Shown piece by piece: positions 1 through 8,940 of a DNA stretch of 64,000 nt. Under the pieces are notes generated by a model. It ran no database searches. It had not been told where the DNA came from and saw only the letters and a list, made by a program, of their open reading frames with translations. The stretch's first letter is position 1; each line of letters begins with the position of its first letter. Made by a program: the position numbers and the translations under genes. This DNA is from Haloarchaeobius amylolyticus (lineage in GTDB: Archaea > Halobacteriota > Halobacteria > Halobacteriales > Natrialbaceae): contig NZ_JANHDH010000003.1 of assembly GCF_026616195.1 (NCBI RefSeq), forward strand, positions 124,001-188,000, in the 5' to 3' direction.

Positions 1-3000
1 GGCTCGAAGGTGTGGCAGACGGGCGTCAGCATCAACATCAGTACGTATCGCGACCACGGGCCGGTCGTCGCCGACGGCCGGGTCTACCTCGCGGGCGCGA
101 TCTACGAGCAGAACGATAACTACGAGAACGCCTCTGTCGTCGCCCTGAACGCGGTCGACGGGAGCTACGCGTGGTCGTACCACCTCGGGGACCGGTACCG
201 CGACGAGCAGTACGTCACCTACGCTGTCGGCGACGGCTACCTGTTCGCGACGGTCACGGACGAAGGGGAGATCAGCGACTACGACGAGGAACTCCACGTA
301 TTCGACGCCGCGACGGGCGCGCGCGTCTGGTCGACCACCGGATTGGTCCTCGACCTTGGCGAGACACCGGTCGTCGCTGACGGCACGGTCTTCGTCGTGA
401 ACGATTCGCGGAACGCGGACGGCGAACTCGCCCAGGAACTCGTCGCACTGAACGTCACCACCGGTGCAGAGGCGTGGCGCTTCGCACCGACGCCGATTCC
501 GTCCAGCTACGACACGATCGACGACGCATGGCGGGTCAGGACGCCCGCCGTCCACGACGGCTCGCTGTACGTCAGGCAGGTCGCCTCCTCCAACATGGAC
601 TACGACCGCCTCTACCGCGTCGACGTGGGGACCGGCGTGGCCGCATGGAACGTGAGCACGAACTACCTCTCGCGCATCCAGATCGCAGACGGCATCGTCT
701 ACGGCGGAGAGACGACGTTCGACCCCGGCTACACCCGCATCTACGACGCCGAGACCGGTGCGTACCTCGGCGACACCGAGAAGGGTATCTCCCGGTCGGT
801 CGCGAACGGGACGCTGTTCGTCTTCGACGACTGGTCGGGCAAACTCCGGGCGCTCGTCGACGGCGGCGTCATCGAGTACTCGAACCTCGCGGTGGCGTCC
901 CCGACCGTCGGGGTCGACGAGAACGCGACGGTCACTGCGACGGTGACGAACACCGGCTCGCTCACCCGGAAGTACGACGTGAACATCGGCGTCCTCCCGA
1001 ACGACGACAACTACGTCTATAATTACACGAACCGCGAGGGAACACTCGCCCCGGGAGAGAGCACGACGGTCACCTGGACGGTGAACCTGCGGGCTCGCGG
1101 TGATTTCGTCTTCACGCTGCGGCCGTCGAACGACGGCTCGGAGCTGGATAGCTACATGATTGACCGGACGAACACGGTGATGGTGAACGTGGGCGACGCC
1201 CGGGACGACCAGGTCGTCCCACTCGGTGAGCCGCGGACGCTCGCCCCGGGTTCCGACGCCTGGCCGACCCACGGGCGCGACGCCCGGAACACCGGCAACC
1301 AGACCGGGACCGCCCCGACGACCGTCCTCGCCGACCCCGTGAACTGGTCGGTGAACCACAGCAGCTACGAGGGGCTGAACTCGCCCCCGACGGTCGGCGA
1401 CGGAACCGTGTTCGTCGGCGGCCGCGACGGAGCTGGCACCCGGTCGGTGCTCGCCTACGACGCCGCGACCGGTGCGGAACGGTGGAGCTACGCCACGGAT
1501 GCGGAACTCGGCGCCGCGCCGACGTACGCCAGTGGCGTCGTCTACGCCGGACAGAACTACGGCAGGATTCACGCCCTGAACGCCTCGACGGGCGAGCGAT
1601 TCTGGACCTTCGACGCCGGCGGCTCCCTCGGTGGATTGACCCTGGCCGACGACACGCTGTACGTCACCGCGGACGATGGTAGCGGCGTCCTCTACGCACT
1701 GAACGCGACGACCCGGGAGGTCATGTGGACGTTCCGGACGGCCGATGAGATGCCGGTCACGCCCGCGGTCGACGGCGGATCGGTCTACGTCGCCACCGAC
1801 GCCGGGACCCTGTACAGTCTGGACGCGAGCACCGGCACGGAGCAGTGGTCGACGACGCTCACCGCGAGCTCGAACTACTTCGTCTCCTCGCCGGTCCTCG
1901 CAGATGGCACCGTGTACATCGCCGACGGCTCCGAGATGCACGCTGTCGACGCTACGAGCGGCAGCATCTCCTGGACCGCACCTGCGACGTTCGACGGCTA
2001 CACGGGCGTCTCACCGGCACTGGCGAACGGCACGCTCTACTTCGGCGGCGCGGGCACGCTCAGCGCGCTCGACGCTTCCGGGGCGGGCTACGTCTGGAAC
2101 TACAGCGTCTGCGCCGACCTCGACCCCTCGCCCGCGGTCGCGGACGGAACCGTCTACGTCGGCTCTCGCGGCGGTGACGTCCTCGCGGTCGACGCCACCG
2201 AGGGCGACCTGACCTGGCGGTTCGCGGCCGGGACCGAGGTCCCGTTCCAGTCCACGGTCGCCGACGGCCGACTGTTCGTCGCCAGCCTGAACGACAGTTC
2301 GGACGTCCACACCCTGTACGCACTCGACGGCGGCACGACCGCCACCGAGCCGACGCTGTTCGAGTACTCCGGTCTCTCGGTCTCCGCGGCGAACGTCTCG
2401 GTGGGCGAACAGCTCACCGTCTCCGCGACCGTCCGGAACCTCGCCGAGGACTCCTGTACGTACACGACGGACTTCGCGGTCGACGGGAACGTCGTCGACA
2501 ACGCCACCGGAACGCTCGGTTCAAGCTACTACAACGACGAGGACACGGTCTCGTTCACCCACACCTTCGCCACGGAGGGCACGCACTCCGTCACCATCGC
2601 GGACCTGCCTCCGGTCGACGTGAACGTCACGCCCGCCCAGCCCGACGTCACGGTCTCGCCGTCGAGCTGGGATTACGGCACGGTTAACGTCAGCGAGTGG
2701 GTCCGCAAGGACTTCCTCGTGCGGAACGAGGGGACCGCGAACCTCGACTGGCAGGACTCGGTGCTCGTCGGCGCGAACGCCAGCGAGTTCTCCATCACGA
2801 CCGACCAGTCGGAGACCTACGCCTACCTCTCGCCCGGCAGTTCGGGCTGGGTCTCGGTCTACATCGCCCCGCAGGCGACGGGCGTGAAGAACGCGGTCCT
2901 CCAGATACGGAGCGACGACCCCGACGAACCGCGGTACAACGTCTCGCTCACGGGTACCGTCGTCGGGCCACCGGAGGTCACCGTCTCGCCGACGAGCTAC

Positions 3001-6000
3001 GACTTCGGCGACGTCGGGGTCGGGACCAGCGCGACGGCGAACGTCACCGTCACGAACGACGGCGGGTCGCCGCTCTCGTTCGACGGGGCGCAGGTCACCG
3101 GGAACGACGCGGCCGCCTACACCGTGACCAGTGGCGCTGGAGCGACGACCATCCCGGCCGGCGGGACCCACGAGGTGAGCGTCGAGTTCGAACCGACCGC
3201 GGCCGAGGCCACGGCCGCGACGCTCGAACTCGCCACGAACGACTCCGACGAGTCCACGGTCTCGGTCGGCCTCTCGGGCGTCGGGACGGTGACTTCGGTG
3301 AACCGTGCCCCCATCGCAGCCACCGACCACTACACCACGCTCGAAGGCGAGTGGCTGAACGTGAGCGCGCCGGGCGTCCTCGCGAACGACCACGACCCGG
3401 ACAACGACTCGATCAGTGCGTCGAACGTCTACCAGCCGGGCAACGGGACGGTGTCGTTGACGACGGCTGGCGACTTCCGCTACCAGCCAGATGCGGGGTT
3501 CACCGGGACCGACTCGTTCCGGTACCGCATCCAGGACAGCGAGGGTGCGTACTCCGGCTTCGCCACCGTGACTATCGAGGTCCGGCCCGACCCCAACCGC
3601 GCCCCGGAGGCAATCGGTGAGACCTACTCGGTCCACGCCGGCGACTGGTTGAACGTGAGCGCACCGGGCGTCCTGACGAACGACTACGACCCGGACAACG
3701 ACTCCATCAGGGCGGCCAACACCTACCAGCCAGGCAATGGGACGCTGTCGCTGACCACTGCTGGCGACTTCCGCTATCAGCCCGACTCGGGCTTCACAGG
3801 GACGGACTCGTTCCGCTACCGCATCCAGGACGAACACGGCGCGTACTCTAGCTTCGCCACGGTCACCATCGAAGTGCTCGAACCACGGAACCGCGCGCCG
3901 ACCGCGGTCGACGATCACTACTCGACCGCCGAAGGAGAGTGGCTGAACGTCAGTGCGCCGGGTGTTCTCGCGAACGACTACGACCCGGACAACGACTCCT
4001 TCAGGGCGACGAACACCTACCAGCCGAGTCACGGCACGCTGTCGCTGACGACGGCCGGTGACTTCCGCTACCAGCCCGATGCCGGGTTCACCGGGACGGA
4101 CTCGTTCCGCTACCGCATCCAGGACGCAAACGGTGCGTACTCCGGGTTCGGAACCGTCACCATCGAGGTCACGGCCGACAACCGACCGCCAACCGTCGTC
4201 CCGGACCACTACGGGACGGTCCAGGGCCAGTGGCTGAACATCAGTGCGCCGGGTGTCCTCGCGAACGACTACGACCCGGACAACGACTCCATCAGGGCGA
4301 CGAACACCTACCAGCCGAACAATGGGACGCTCTCGCTGACGACGGCGGGAGACTTCCGCTACCAGCCCGACGCGAACTTCACGGGAACGGACTCGTTCCG
4401 CTACCGCATCCAGGACGCCGACGGCGCCTACTCCGGGTTCGACACCGTGACCATCGAGGTTATCGATTCCACCGGAACGGCCCCCGTAGCCATCCCGGAC
4501 ACCTACACCGTCTCTCAGGGCGACTGGTTGAACGTGAGTGCGCCGGGCGTACTCGCGAACGACCTCGACCCGAACGGGGACGCGATCAGTGCGTCGAACG
4601 TCTACCAGCCGGGCAACGGGACGGTGTCGCTGACGACGGCTGGTGACTTCCGCTACCAGCCCGACCCAGGCTTCACCGGGACGGATACGTTCCGGTACAG
4701 CATCCAGGACGCGAACGGGGAGTACTCCGGCTTCGCGACGGTCACCATCGAGGTCCTGCCGGACCCGAACCGGGCACCGGTCGTCGTCGCCGATAGCTAC
4801 TCGACTGCGGCGGGCGAGTGGCTCAACATCAGTGCGCCTGGCGTGCTTGCAAACGACTACGACCCGGACAACGACTCCGTCAGGGCGACGAACACGTACC
4901 AGCCGAGTCACGGCACGCTGTCGCTGACGACGGCTGGAGACTTCCGCTACCAGCCCGACGACGGCTTCTCCGGCATCGACTCGTTCCGGTATCGCATCCA
5001 GGACGCAAACGGCGCCTACTCCGGGTTCGGGACCGTCACCATCGAGGTCACCCCGGACGCGAACCGGGCGCCGGAACCCGTCGACGACCACTACACGACC
5101 CGCGAAGGCGAATGGCTGAACGTGAGTGCGCCGGGCGTGCTCGCCAACGACGGCGACCCGGACAACGACTCGATACGGGCAACCAACGTGGGCACCCCAA
5201 GCAACGGGACGGTGTCGCTGACGACGGCAGGTGACTTCCGCTACCAGCCCGCCCCCGGCTTCACCGGCACCGACTCGTTCATCTACCGTATCCAGGACAG
5301 CGAAGGTGCCTACTCCGGCTTCGCGACGGTCACGGTCGAGGTCCTGCCGGACCCCAACCGTGCGCCCACGCCGGTCGCCGACGAGTACGTCGTCACTGCG
5401 GGTGAGACGCTCCTCGTGGCGACGCCCGGTGTCCTCGCGAACGACTACGACGCGGACAACGACTCCATCAGGGCGACGAACACCTACCAGCCGAGCAACG
5501 GCTCGCTCTCGCTGACGACCGCCGGGAACTTCGAGTACACCCCAGACGCGGGATTCACGGGCATCGACAGTTTCACCTACCGCATCCAGGACGAACACGG
5601 CGCGTACTCCGGGTTCGCCCCGGTCACGATCACCGTCGTCCCGGACTCGGTGACCGGCCCGGCCGACATCTCGGTCGCCCCCGACAGCGTCGACTTCGGG
5701 GCTCTGCCCGCCGGCACGACCGAGACGGCGACGGTCACCGTCGCCAACGTCGGCGACGAGAACCTCTCGGTCACCGGCGCGACGCTCTCCGGACCAGACG
5801 CAGACGGGTACGAGATCACGGCAGGCAACACGACGGTCGTCCTCGGACACGGCTCGTCACACACCATCACGGTCGCGTACACGCCGACCCGCACCGGCAC
5901 GGCCGACGCGACCCTGACGGTGTCCTCGAACGACTCCGACGATTCGACGGTCACCATCTCGCTCACGGGCGAGGGCACTGACGACAGCGCGCCCAGCATC

Positions 6001-8145
6001 GACGATATCGACGTGACCGGCACCCACACCAGCGGGCCCACGGTCTACTCGAACGGGGCCGTGGACATCGCAGTGAACGTTTCCGACAGCTACAGTGCCG
6101 TCTCCGCGGTCAGCGTCACGCTGGACTCGCAGTTCTCCAGCTACCGGGTGACGCGTGCCGCCACCTACGACGCTGGCTCTGGCAACTGGACCGTAACCGT
6201 CCCTGCCAGCGACATCGTCGACGACGGCCGGTACGACGTGCTCGCGACCGCGACCGATAGTCAGGGGAACCGGGCCACGAAGACCGCGGCCGCAGCGGTC
6301 CGCATCGACCGAGAAGCACCCGACCTCGCCGTGACCGCGACTCGCCTCGACGCGACCACCGCGAACGTGACCGTCCGGCCCGATGAACCGATCCGGACCG
6401 GCTCGCTCTCGGCCGAGGTGGAACGGCCCGACGGCACGGTCGTCTCGGTCGCCCTGAGCGACGAGGGAAGCCACTGGAACGGCACCATCTCTCTCCCGGT
6501 CGACGGTCAGTACGCGGTCGACGCGACCGCAACCGACCGCGCTGGCAACACGGGGTCCGACGGGGTGAACGCCCTGTTCGCGACGCCCAGCACGGACGCG
6601 AACAACACCATGACGGTGCAGTTCCAGCCCTCCGGCCTGTTCGTCGAGTTCCGGACCAACCGCTCCGTCAACGACACGTCGGTCACCATCACGGAGAGCA
6701 CGGTCGCGCTCGAACCGCTCGTCCGTGGCCAGACCGGCGTGAGCTTCCTGAACGCAGCCCTTGGCCAGCGCCTCTCAGACAACCTCACCTCTGCGACTAT
6801 CGGTATCCCGGTCGACCCGGCCCTGCTCCCGAACGGGACGAACGAATCCGACGTGACCATCCGGTACTACAACGAGACGACCCAGTCCTGGGAGTACGAA
6901 CAGACCACCGTCGAGAACCGGACGGTCAACGGTGCGACCGAGCGGTACTGGATCGCCACTGTCTACCACTTCTCGACCTACGGGGCGGTGCTCGCTGACG
7001 TCACCCCGCCGACGGTGACCGCGACGACCCCGGCCGACGGCGACGAACTCGCGGCCGGGACGAGTGCCACCACGCTCCGGGTCGACTACGAGGACGCGGC
7101 CAGTGGGGTGAACGCCAGCCGCGTCAGCGTGCTCTTCGACGATACCCTCGTCACGCGGTCGGCCGCGACCACCGTCACGAGCGACTACGTCGAGTTCGCG
7201 GCCACCGGCCTCGCCGACGGCTCCAGTCACGAACTGGCGGTCACCGTCGAGGACGAGGCGGGCAACGCCCACACCGAGACGGTCTCGTTCACCGTGGCGA
7301 CGGCGAACACCGGCGGCGGAAGCGGCGGCAGTGGTGGAAGCGACGATGACGGCGGTAACACTGGAGGCGGCACCGACGACGGCAGTGGCGCAGGTGACAG
7401 TGGCGGCGACGGCGGGACGCAATCGCCCGCGACGACGCCGTCCATCACGGCCACGCAGGGTACCGACGGGGACGTCCTCATCCAGGTCCGAAACGCCAGT
7501 GCGATGCAGTCGCTCTCCACCGGCGTCGAGAACGGGGAACTCGGCACGACCGGTGTCGCTGTCGACCGGCTCACCGTCACGTTCCGCGACGACGGCGACT
7601 ACGACCTCACGATCTCGGGCGGCCGGCTCACGGCCGACTCGACCCTGCCCGAATCCGTGGAACAACTGGCGACCATCGCGGTCACCGGCGCAGCCGCTGA
7701 CGACGACGTGGTGAACGCGACGGTCCGGTTCAGTGTGGCACGCGAAGCCCTCGATGGACGCGATGCAACCAGCGATGACGTGGTGCTCTATCGCCTCGTC
7801 GACGGGAGCTGGACGCAGACCGACCACACGCTGGTCTCCGAGACCCGCGACGTGATCGTGTTCGAGACCACCGCACCCGGCTTCGCGACGTTCGTGGTCG
7901 GGACGCCCGCGGTGCAACCGGGGACGACGCCGACGGAGACGACGGACCGACCGACGCAGGTGACGACCACCTCGACGGCTGATGGCTCGGCACAGCCCAC
8001 CGGTGACGACGGGACAGCACAGGGGACCGACCCCGCAACGACCGAGCAACCCCAGACCAGTATTCCCGGCTTCGGACCGGGTGCTGCACTGGTCGCGCTC
8101 GTCGCAATGGCTGGCCTGCTCGGACGGCGTCGGAACCGCGACTGA
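1..8145 (+). CDS. Giant PGF-CTERM cell-surface protein with PQQ-like propellers and eight cadherin-like repeats (5' partial)
   Basis: The frame is open from base 1, so the true start and signal peptide lie upstream; a GTG at 10 is unlikely to be the start. Order of parts by nucleotide: PQQ-like beta-propeller blades (1-850), CARDB-like domain (about 870-1190), second PQQ-like propeller (1240-2330), second CARDB-like domain (2350-2640), two choice-of-anchor-D Ig-like domains (2640-3290), eight cadherin-like repeats (3301-5645), a third choice-of-anchor-D domain (5650-5980), Ig-like domains (to about 7300), a Gly/Asp linker, a PGF-pre-PGF-like domain, a Thr-rich stalk, and a C-terminal PGF motif with one hydrophobic helix and a basic tail. 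The tail is the archaeosortase (ArtA) signal, so the protein is probably processed, lipid-anchored and exposed at the surface. Many N-x-S/T sequons suggest N-glycosylation. An adhesive or structural role is likely; the ligand is unknown. Confidence 0.9.
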   Translation, partial: GSKVWQTGVSINISTYRDHGPVVADGRVYLAGAIYEQNDNYENASVVALNAVDGSYAWSYHLGDRYRDEQYVTYAVGDGYLFATVTDEGEISDYDEELHVFDAATGARVWSTTGLVLDLGETPVVADGTVFVVNDSRNADGELAQELVALNVTTGAEAWRFAPTPIPSSYDTIDDAWRVRTPAVHDGSLYVRQVASSNMDYDRLYRVDVGTGVAAWNVSTNYLSRIQIADGIVYGGETTFDPGYTRIYDAETGAYLGDTEKGISRSVANGTLFVFDDWSGKLRALVDGGVIEYSNLAVASPTVGVDENATVTATVTNTGSLTRKYDVNIGVLPNDDNYVYNYTNREGTLAPGESTTVTWTVNLRARGDFVFTLRPSNDGSELDSYMIDRTNTVMVNVGDARDDQVVPLGEPRTLAPGSDAWPTHGRDARNTGNQTGTAPTTVLADPVNWSVNHSSYEGLNSPPTVGDGTVFVGGRDGAGTRSVLAYDAATGAERWSYATDAELGAAPTYASGVVYAGQNYGRIHALNASTGERFWTFDAGGSLGGLTLADDTLYVTADDGSGVLYALNATTREVMWTFRTADEMPVTPAVDGGSVYVATDAGTLYSLDASTGTEQWSTTLTASSNYFVSSPVLADGTVYIADGSEMHAVDATSGSISWTAPATFDGYTGVSPALANGTLYFGGAGTLSALDASGAGYVWNYSVCADLDPSPAVADGTVYVGSRGGDVLAVDATEGDLTWRFAAGTEVPFQSTVADGRLFVASLNDSSDVHTLYALDGGTTATEPTLFEYSGLSVSAANVSVGEQLTVSATVRNLAEDSCTYTTDFAVDGNVVDNATGTLGSSYYNDEDTVSFTHTFATEGTHSVTIADLPPVDVNVTPAQPDVTVSPSSWDYGTVNVSEWVRKDFLVRNEGTANLDWQDSVLVGANASEFSITTDQSETYAYLSPGSSGWVSVYIAPQATGVKNAVLQIRSDDPDEPRYNVSLTGTVVGPPEVTVSPTSYDFGDVGVGTSATANVTVTNDGGSPLSFDGAQVTGNDAAAYTVTSGAGATTIPAGGTHEVSVEFEPTAAEATAATLELATNDSDESTVSVGLSGVGTVTSVNRAPIAATDHYTTLEGEWLNVSAPGVLANDHDPDNDSISASNVYQPGNGTVSLTTAGDFRYQPDAGFTGTDSFRYRIQDSEGAYSGFATVTIEVRPDPNRAPEAIGETYSVHAGDWLNVSAPGVLTNDYDPDNDSIRAANTYQPGNGTLSLTTAGDFRYQPDSGFTGTDSFRYRIQDEHGAYSSFATVTIEVLEPRNRAPTAVDDHYSTAEGEWLNVSAPGVLANDYDPDNDSFRATNTYQPSHGTLSLTTAGDFRYQPDAGFTGTDSFRYRIQDANGAYSGFGTVTIEVTADNRPPTVVPDHYGTVQGQWLNISAPGVLANDYDPDNDSIRATNTYQPNNGTLSLTTAGDFRYQPDANFTGTDSFRYRIQDADGAYSGFDTVTIEVIDSTGTAPVAIPDTYTVSQGDWLNVSAPGVLANDLDPNGDAISASNVYQPGNGTVSLTTAGDFRYQPDPGFTGTDTFRYSIQDANGEYSGFATVTIEVLPDPNRAPVVVADSYSTAAGEWLNISAPGVLANDYDPDNDSVRATNTYQPSHGTLSLTTAGDFRYQPDDGFSGIDSFRYRIQDANGAYSGFGTVTIEVTPDANRAPEPVDDHYTTREGEWLNVSAPGVLANDGDPDNDSIRATNVGTPSNGTVSLTTAGDFRYQPAPGFTGTDSFIYRIQDSEGAYSGFATVTVEVLPDPNRAPTPVADEYVVTAGETLLVATPGVLANDYDADNDSIRATNTYQPSNGSLSLTTAGNFEYTPDAGFTGIDSFTYRIQDEHGAYSGFAPVTITVVPDSVTGPADISVAPDSVDFGALPAGTTETATVTVANVGDENLSVTGATLSGPDADGYEITAGNTTVVLGHGSSHTITVAYTPTRTGTADATLTVSSNDSDDSTVTISLTGEGTDDSAPSIDDIDVTGTHTSGPTVYSNGAVDIAVNVSDSYSAVSAVSVTLDSQFSSYRVTRAATYDAGSGNWTVTVPASDIVDDGRYDVLATATDSQGNRATKTAAAAVRIDREAPDLAVTATRLDATTANVTVRPDEPIRTGSLSAEVERPDGTVVSVALSDEGSHWNGTISLPVDGQYAVDATATDRAGNTGSDGVNALFATPSTDANNTMTVQFQPSGLFVEFRTNRSVNDTSVTITESTVALEPLVRGQTGVSFLNAALGQRLSDNLTSATIGIPVDPALLPNGTNESDVTIRYYNETTQSWEYEQTTVENRTVNGATERYWIATVYHFSTYGAVLADVTPPTVTATTPADGDELAAGTSATTLRVDYEDAASGVNASRVSVLFDDTLVTRSAATTVTSDYVEFAATGLADGSSHELAVTVEDEAGNAHTETVSFTVATANTGGGSGGSGGSDDDGGNTGGGTDDGSGAGDSGGDGGTQSPATTPSITATQGTDGDVLIQVRNASAMQSLSTGVENGELGTTGVAVDRLTVTFRDDGDYDLTISGGRLTADSTLPESVEQLATIAVTGAAADDDVVNATVRFSVAREALDGRDATSDDVVLYRLVDGSWTQTDHTLVSETRDVIVFETTAPGFATFVVGTPAVQPGTTPTETTDRPTQVTTTSTADGSAQPTGDDGTAQGTDPATTEQPQTSIPGFGPGAALVALVAMAGLLGRRRNRD
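3301..5645 (+). repeat. Eight tandem cadherin-like repeats of about 294 bp inside the giant surface gene
   Basis: Each unit is 97-98 residues and opens with NRAP or a variant. It then runs through EWLNVSAPGVLANDYDP, a conserved SLTTAGDFRYQPD block, FTGTDSFRYRIQD and a closing VTIEV. Units begin near 3301, 3595, 3889, 4183, 4474, 4768, 5062 and 5356. Units 1-7 are very similar, also at DNA level; unit 8 is the most diverged. The VLANDxDPD motif is typical of the Ca2+-binding VCBS/cadherin-like fold. Confidence 0.9.
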
Positions 8146-8161
8146 CCGCGAACGAAGCGCC

Positions 8162-8214
8162 TGAACCGGCAGCCTCGGTTCAGTCTCCCTCGCCGACTGA
8201 CCTGCCGGTCGGTC
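8162..8214. terminator. Two hairpins between convergent genes
   Basis: TGAACCG (8162-8168) pairs with CGGTTCA (8176-8182). GACTGACC (8195-8202) pairs with GGTCGGTC (8207-8214) with one mismatch. They lie just after the surface-protein stop and before the convergent gene end at 8325. There is no clear T-tract, so a terminator role is only a suggestion. Confidence 0.3.
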
Positions 8215-8324
8215 GTGGGTGGAAAAGACTGTCTCTGCTATCTCGACCCAACACAGGATTGCAGTTCGAATCGAATACTGCGAGTGGAAACGCGTAGTGG
8301 AAAGAAAATCGGTCGAAAACTGGC

Positions 8325-8939
8325 TCAGCCGAGCGGCCCCGGAAGTCCGAGTTCCTCGCCGATATCCCAGTGCTCGGTGTAGTCCGCGGGGTCACCGGGT
8401 GCGACTACCAGCACGGTCCCGTCGTCGAGTTCCTCGACGCGGCGCGCCGGCAGGTCGAACAGAGTCTCCTTCCCGTACTCGTCGACGAGGTCTGGTGTGA
8501 CGAACATGACCCACGCGGAGTCGGTGAACTCGTGGGGGCGCTCCCCGACGAGCGGTCCCACCTCGTCCTCGTCGAAGATACAGGCAGCCTGGTTCACGTC
8601 GAGGCCGTATCCCAGCGCCGGCCGGCTGGGGAGGTGCTCGTAGATGGTCACGAGCAGGTCGACGTAGGCGTCCCTGCCCTCGCTCTCGTCGTAGAAGACG
8701 CCGCCTTTGCTGCGCCGGAGCACGATACAGGGTACGTTCTCCGGGGTGATGGAGACGTTACTGTCGAGTGTCGGCGCGTAGACACCGAACGAGATATCCT
8801 CGTCAGCCGCGGTCGTGATTCGCCGCTCGGAGATCCGCTCCGTTAGGTCTGGCGACTCTCGAACCGCCTCGAACAGGTCATCGTGCATCGCCGTCGCGTC
8901 CCCGTCGGGGTAGGCGAAGACGCCGTATATCCAACTCAT
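8325..8939 (-). CDS. Small acidic cytosolic protein; candidate immunity protein for the upstream giant toxin-like gene
   Basis: This protein has 204 residues, no signal peptide and no membrane segment. I do not recognise a family. It is acidic, with mixed alpha/beta character and a Pro/Gly-rich C-terminus. The ATG at 8939 follows the stop of the 2101-residue protein with one base between them (TGA-G-ATG) and has no separate promoter space, so translation is probably coupled. A small cytosolic gene directly after a large exported protein with a nuclease-like tip is the classic layout of a polymorphic toxin and its immunity protein. The functional call rests on position only; a housekeeping or structural role cannot be excluded. 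Confidence 0.75.
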   Translation of the reverse strand: MSWIYGVFAYPDGDATAMHDDLFEAVRESPDLTERISERRITTAADEDISFGVYAPTLDSNVSITPENVPCIVLRRSKGGVFYDESEGRDAYVDLLVTIYEHLPSRPALGYGLDVNQAACIFDEDEVGPLVGERPHEFTDSAWVMFVTPDLVDEYGKETLFDLPARRVEELDDGTVLVVAPGDPADYTEHWDIGEELGLPGPLG

Positions 8940-8940
8940 C

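Noticed and set aside
2521-5850. Long minus-strand ORF (1109 residues) across the repeats
   Set aside because: It runs antisense to the giant surface gene, its composition is Arg/Val/Gly-rich without motifs, and its repeats mirror the sense repeats. It is a GC-rich codon shadow.
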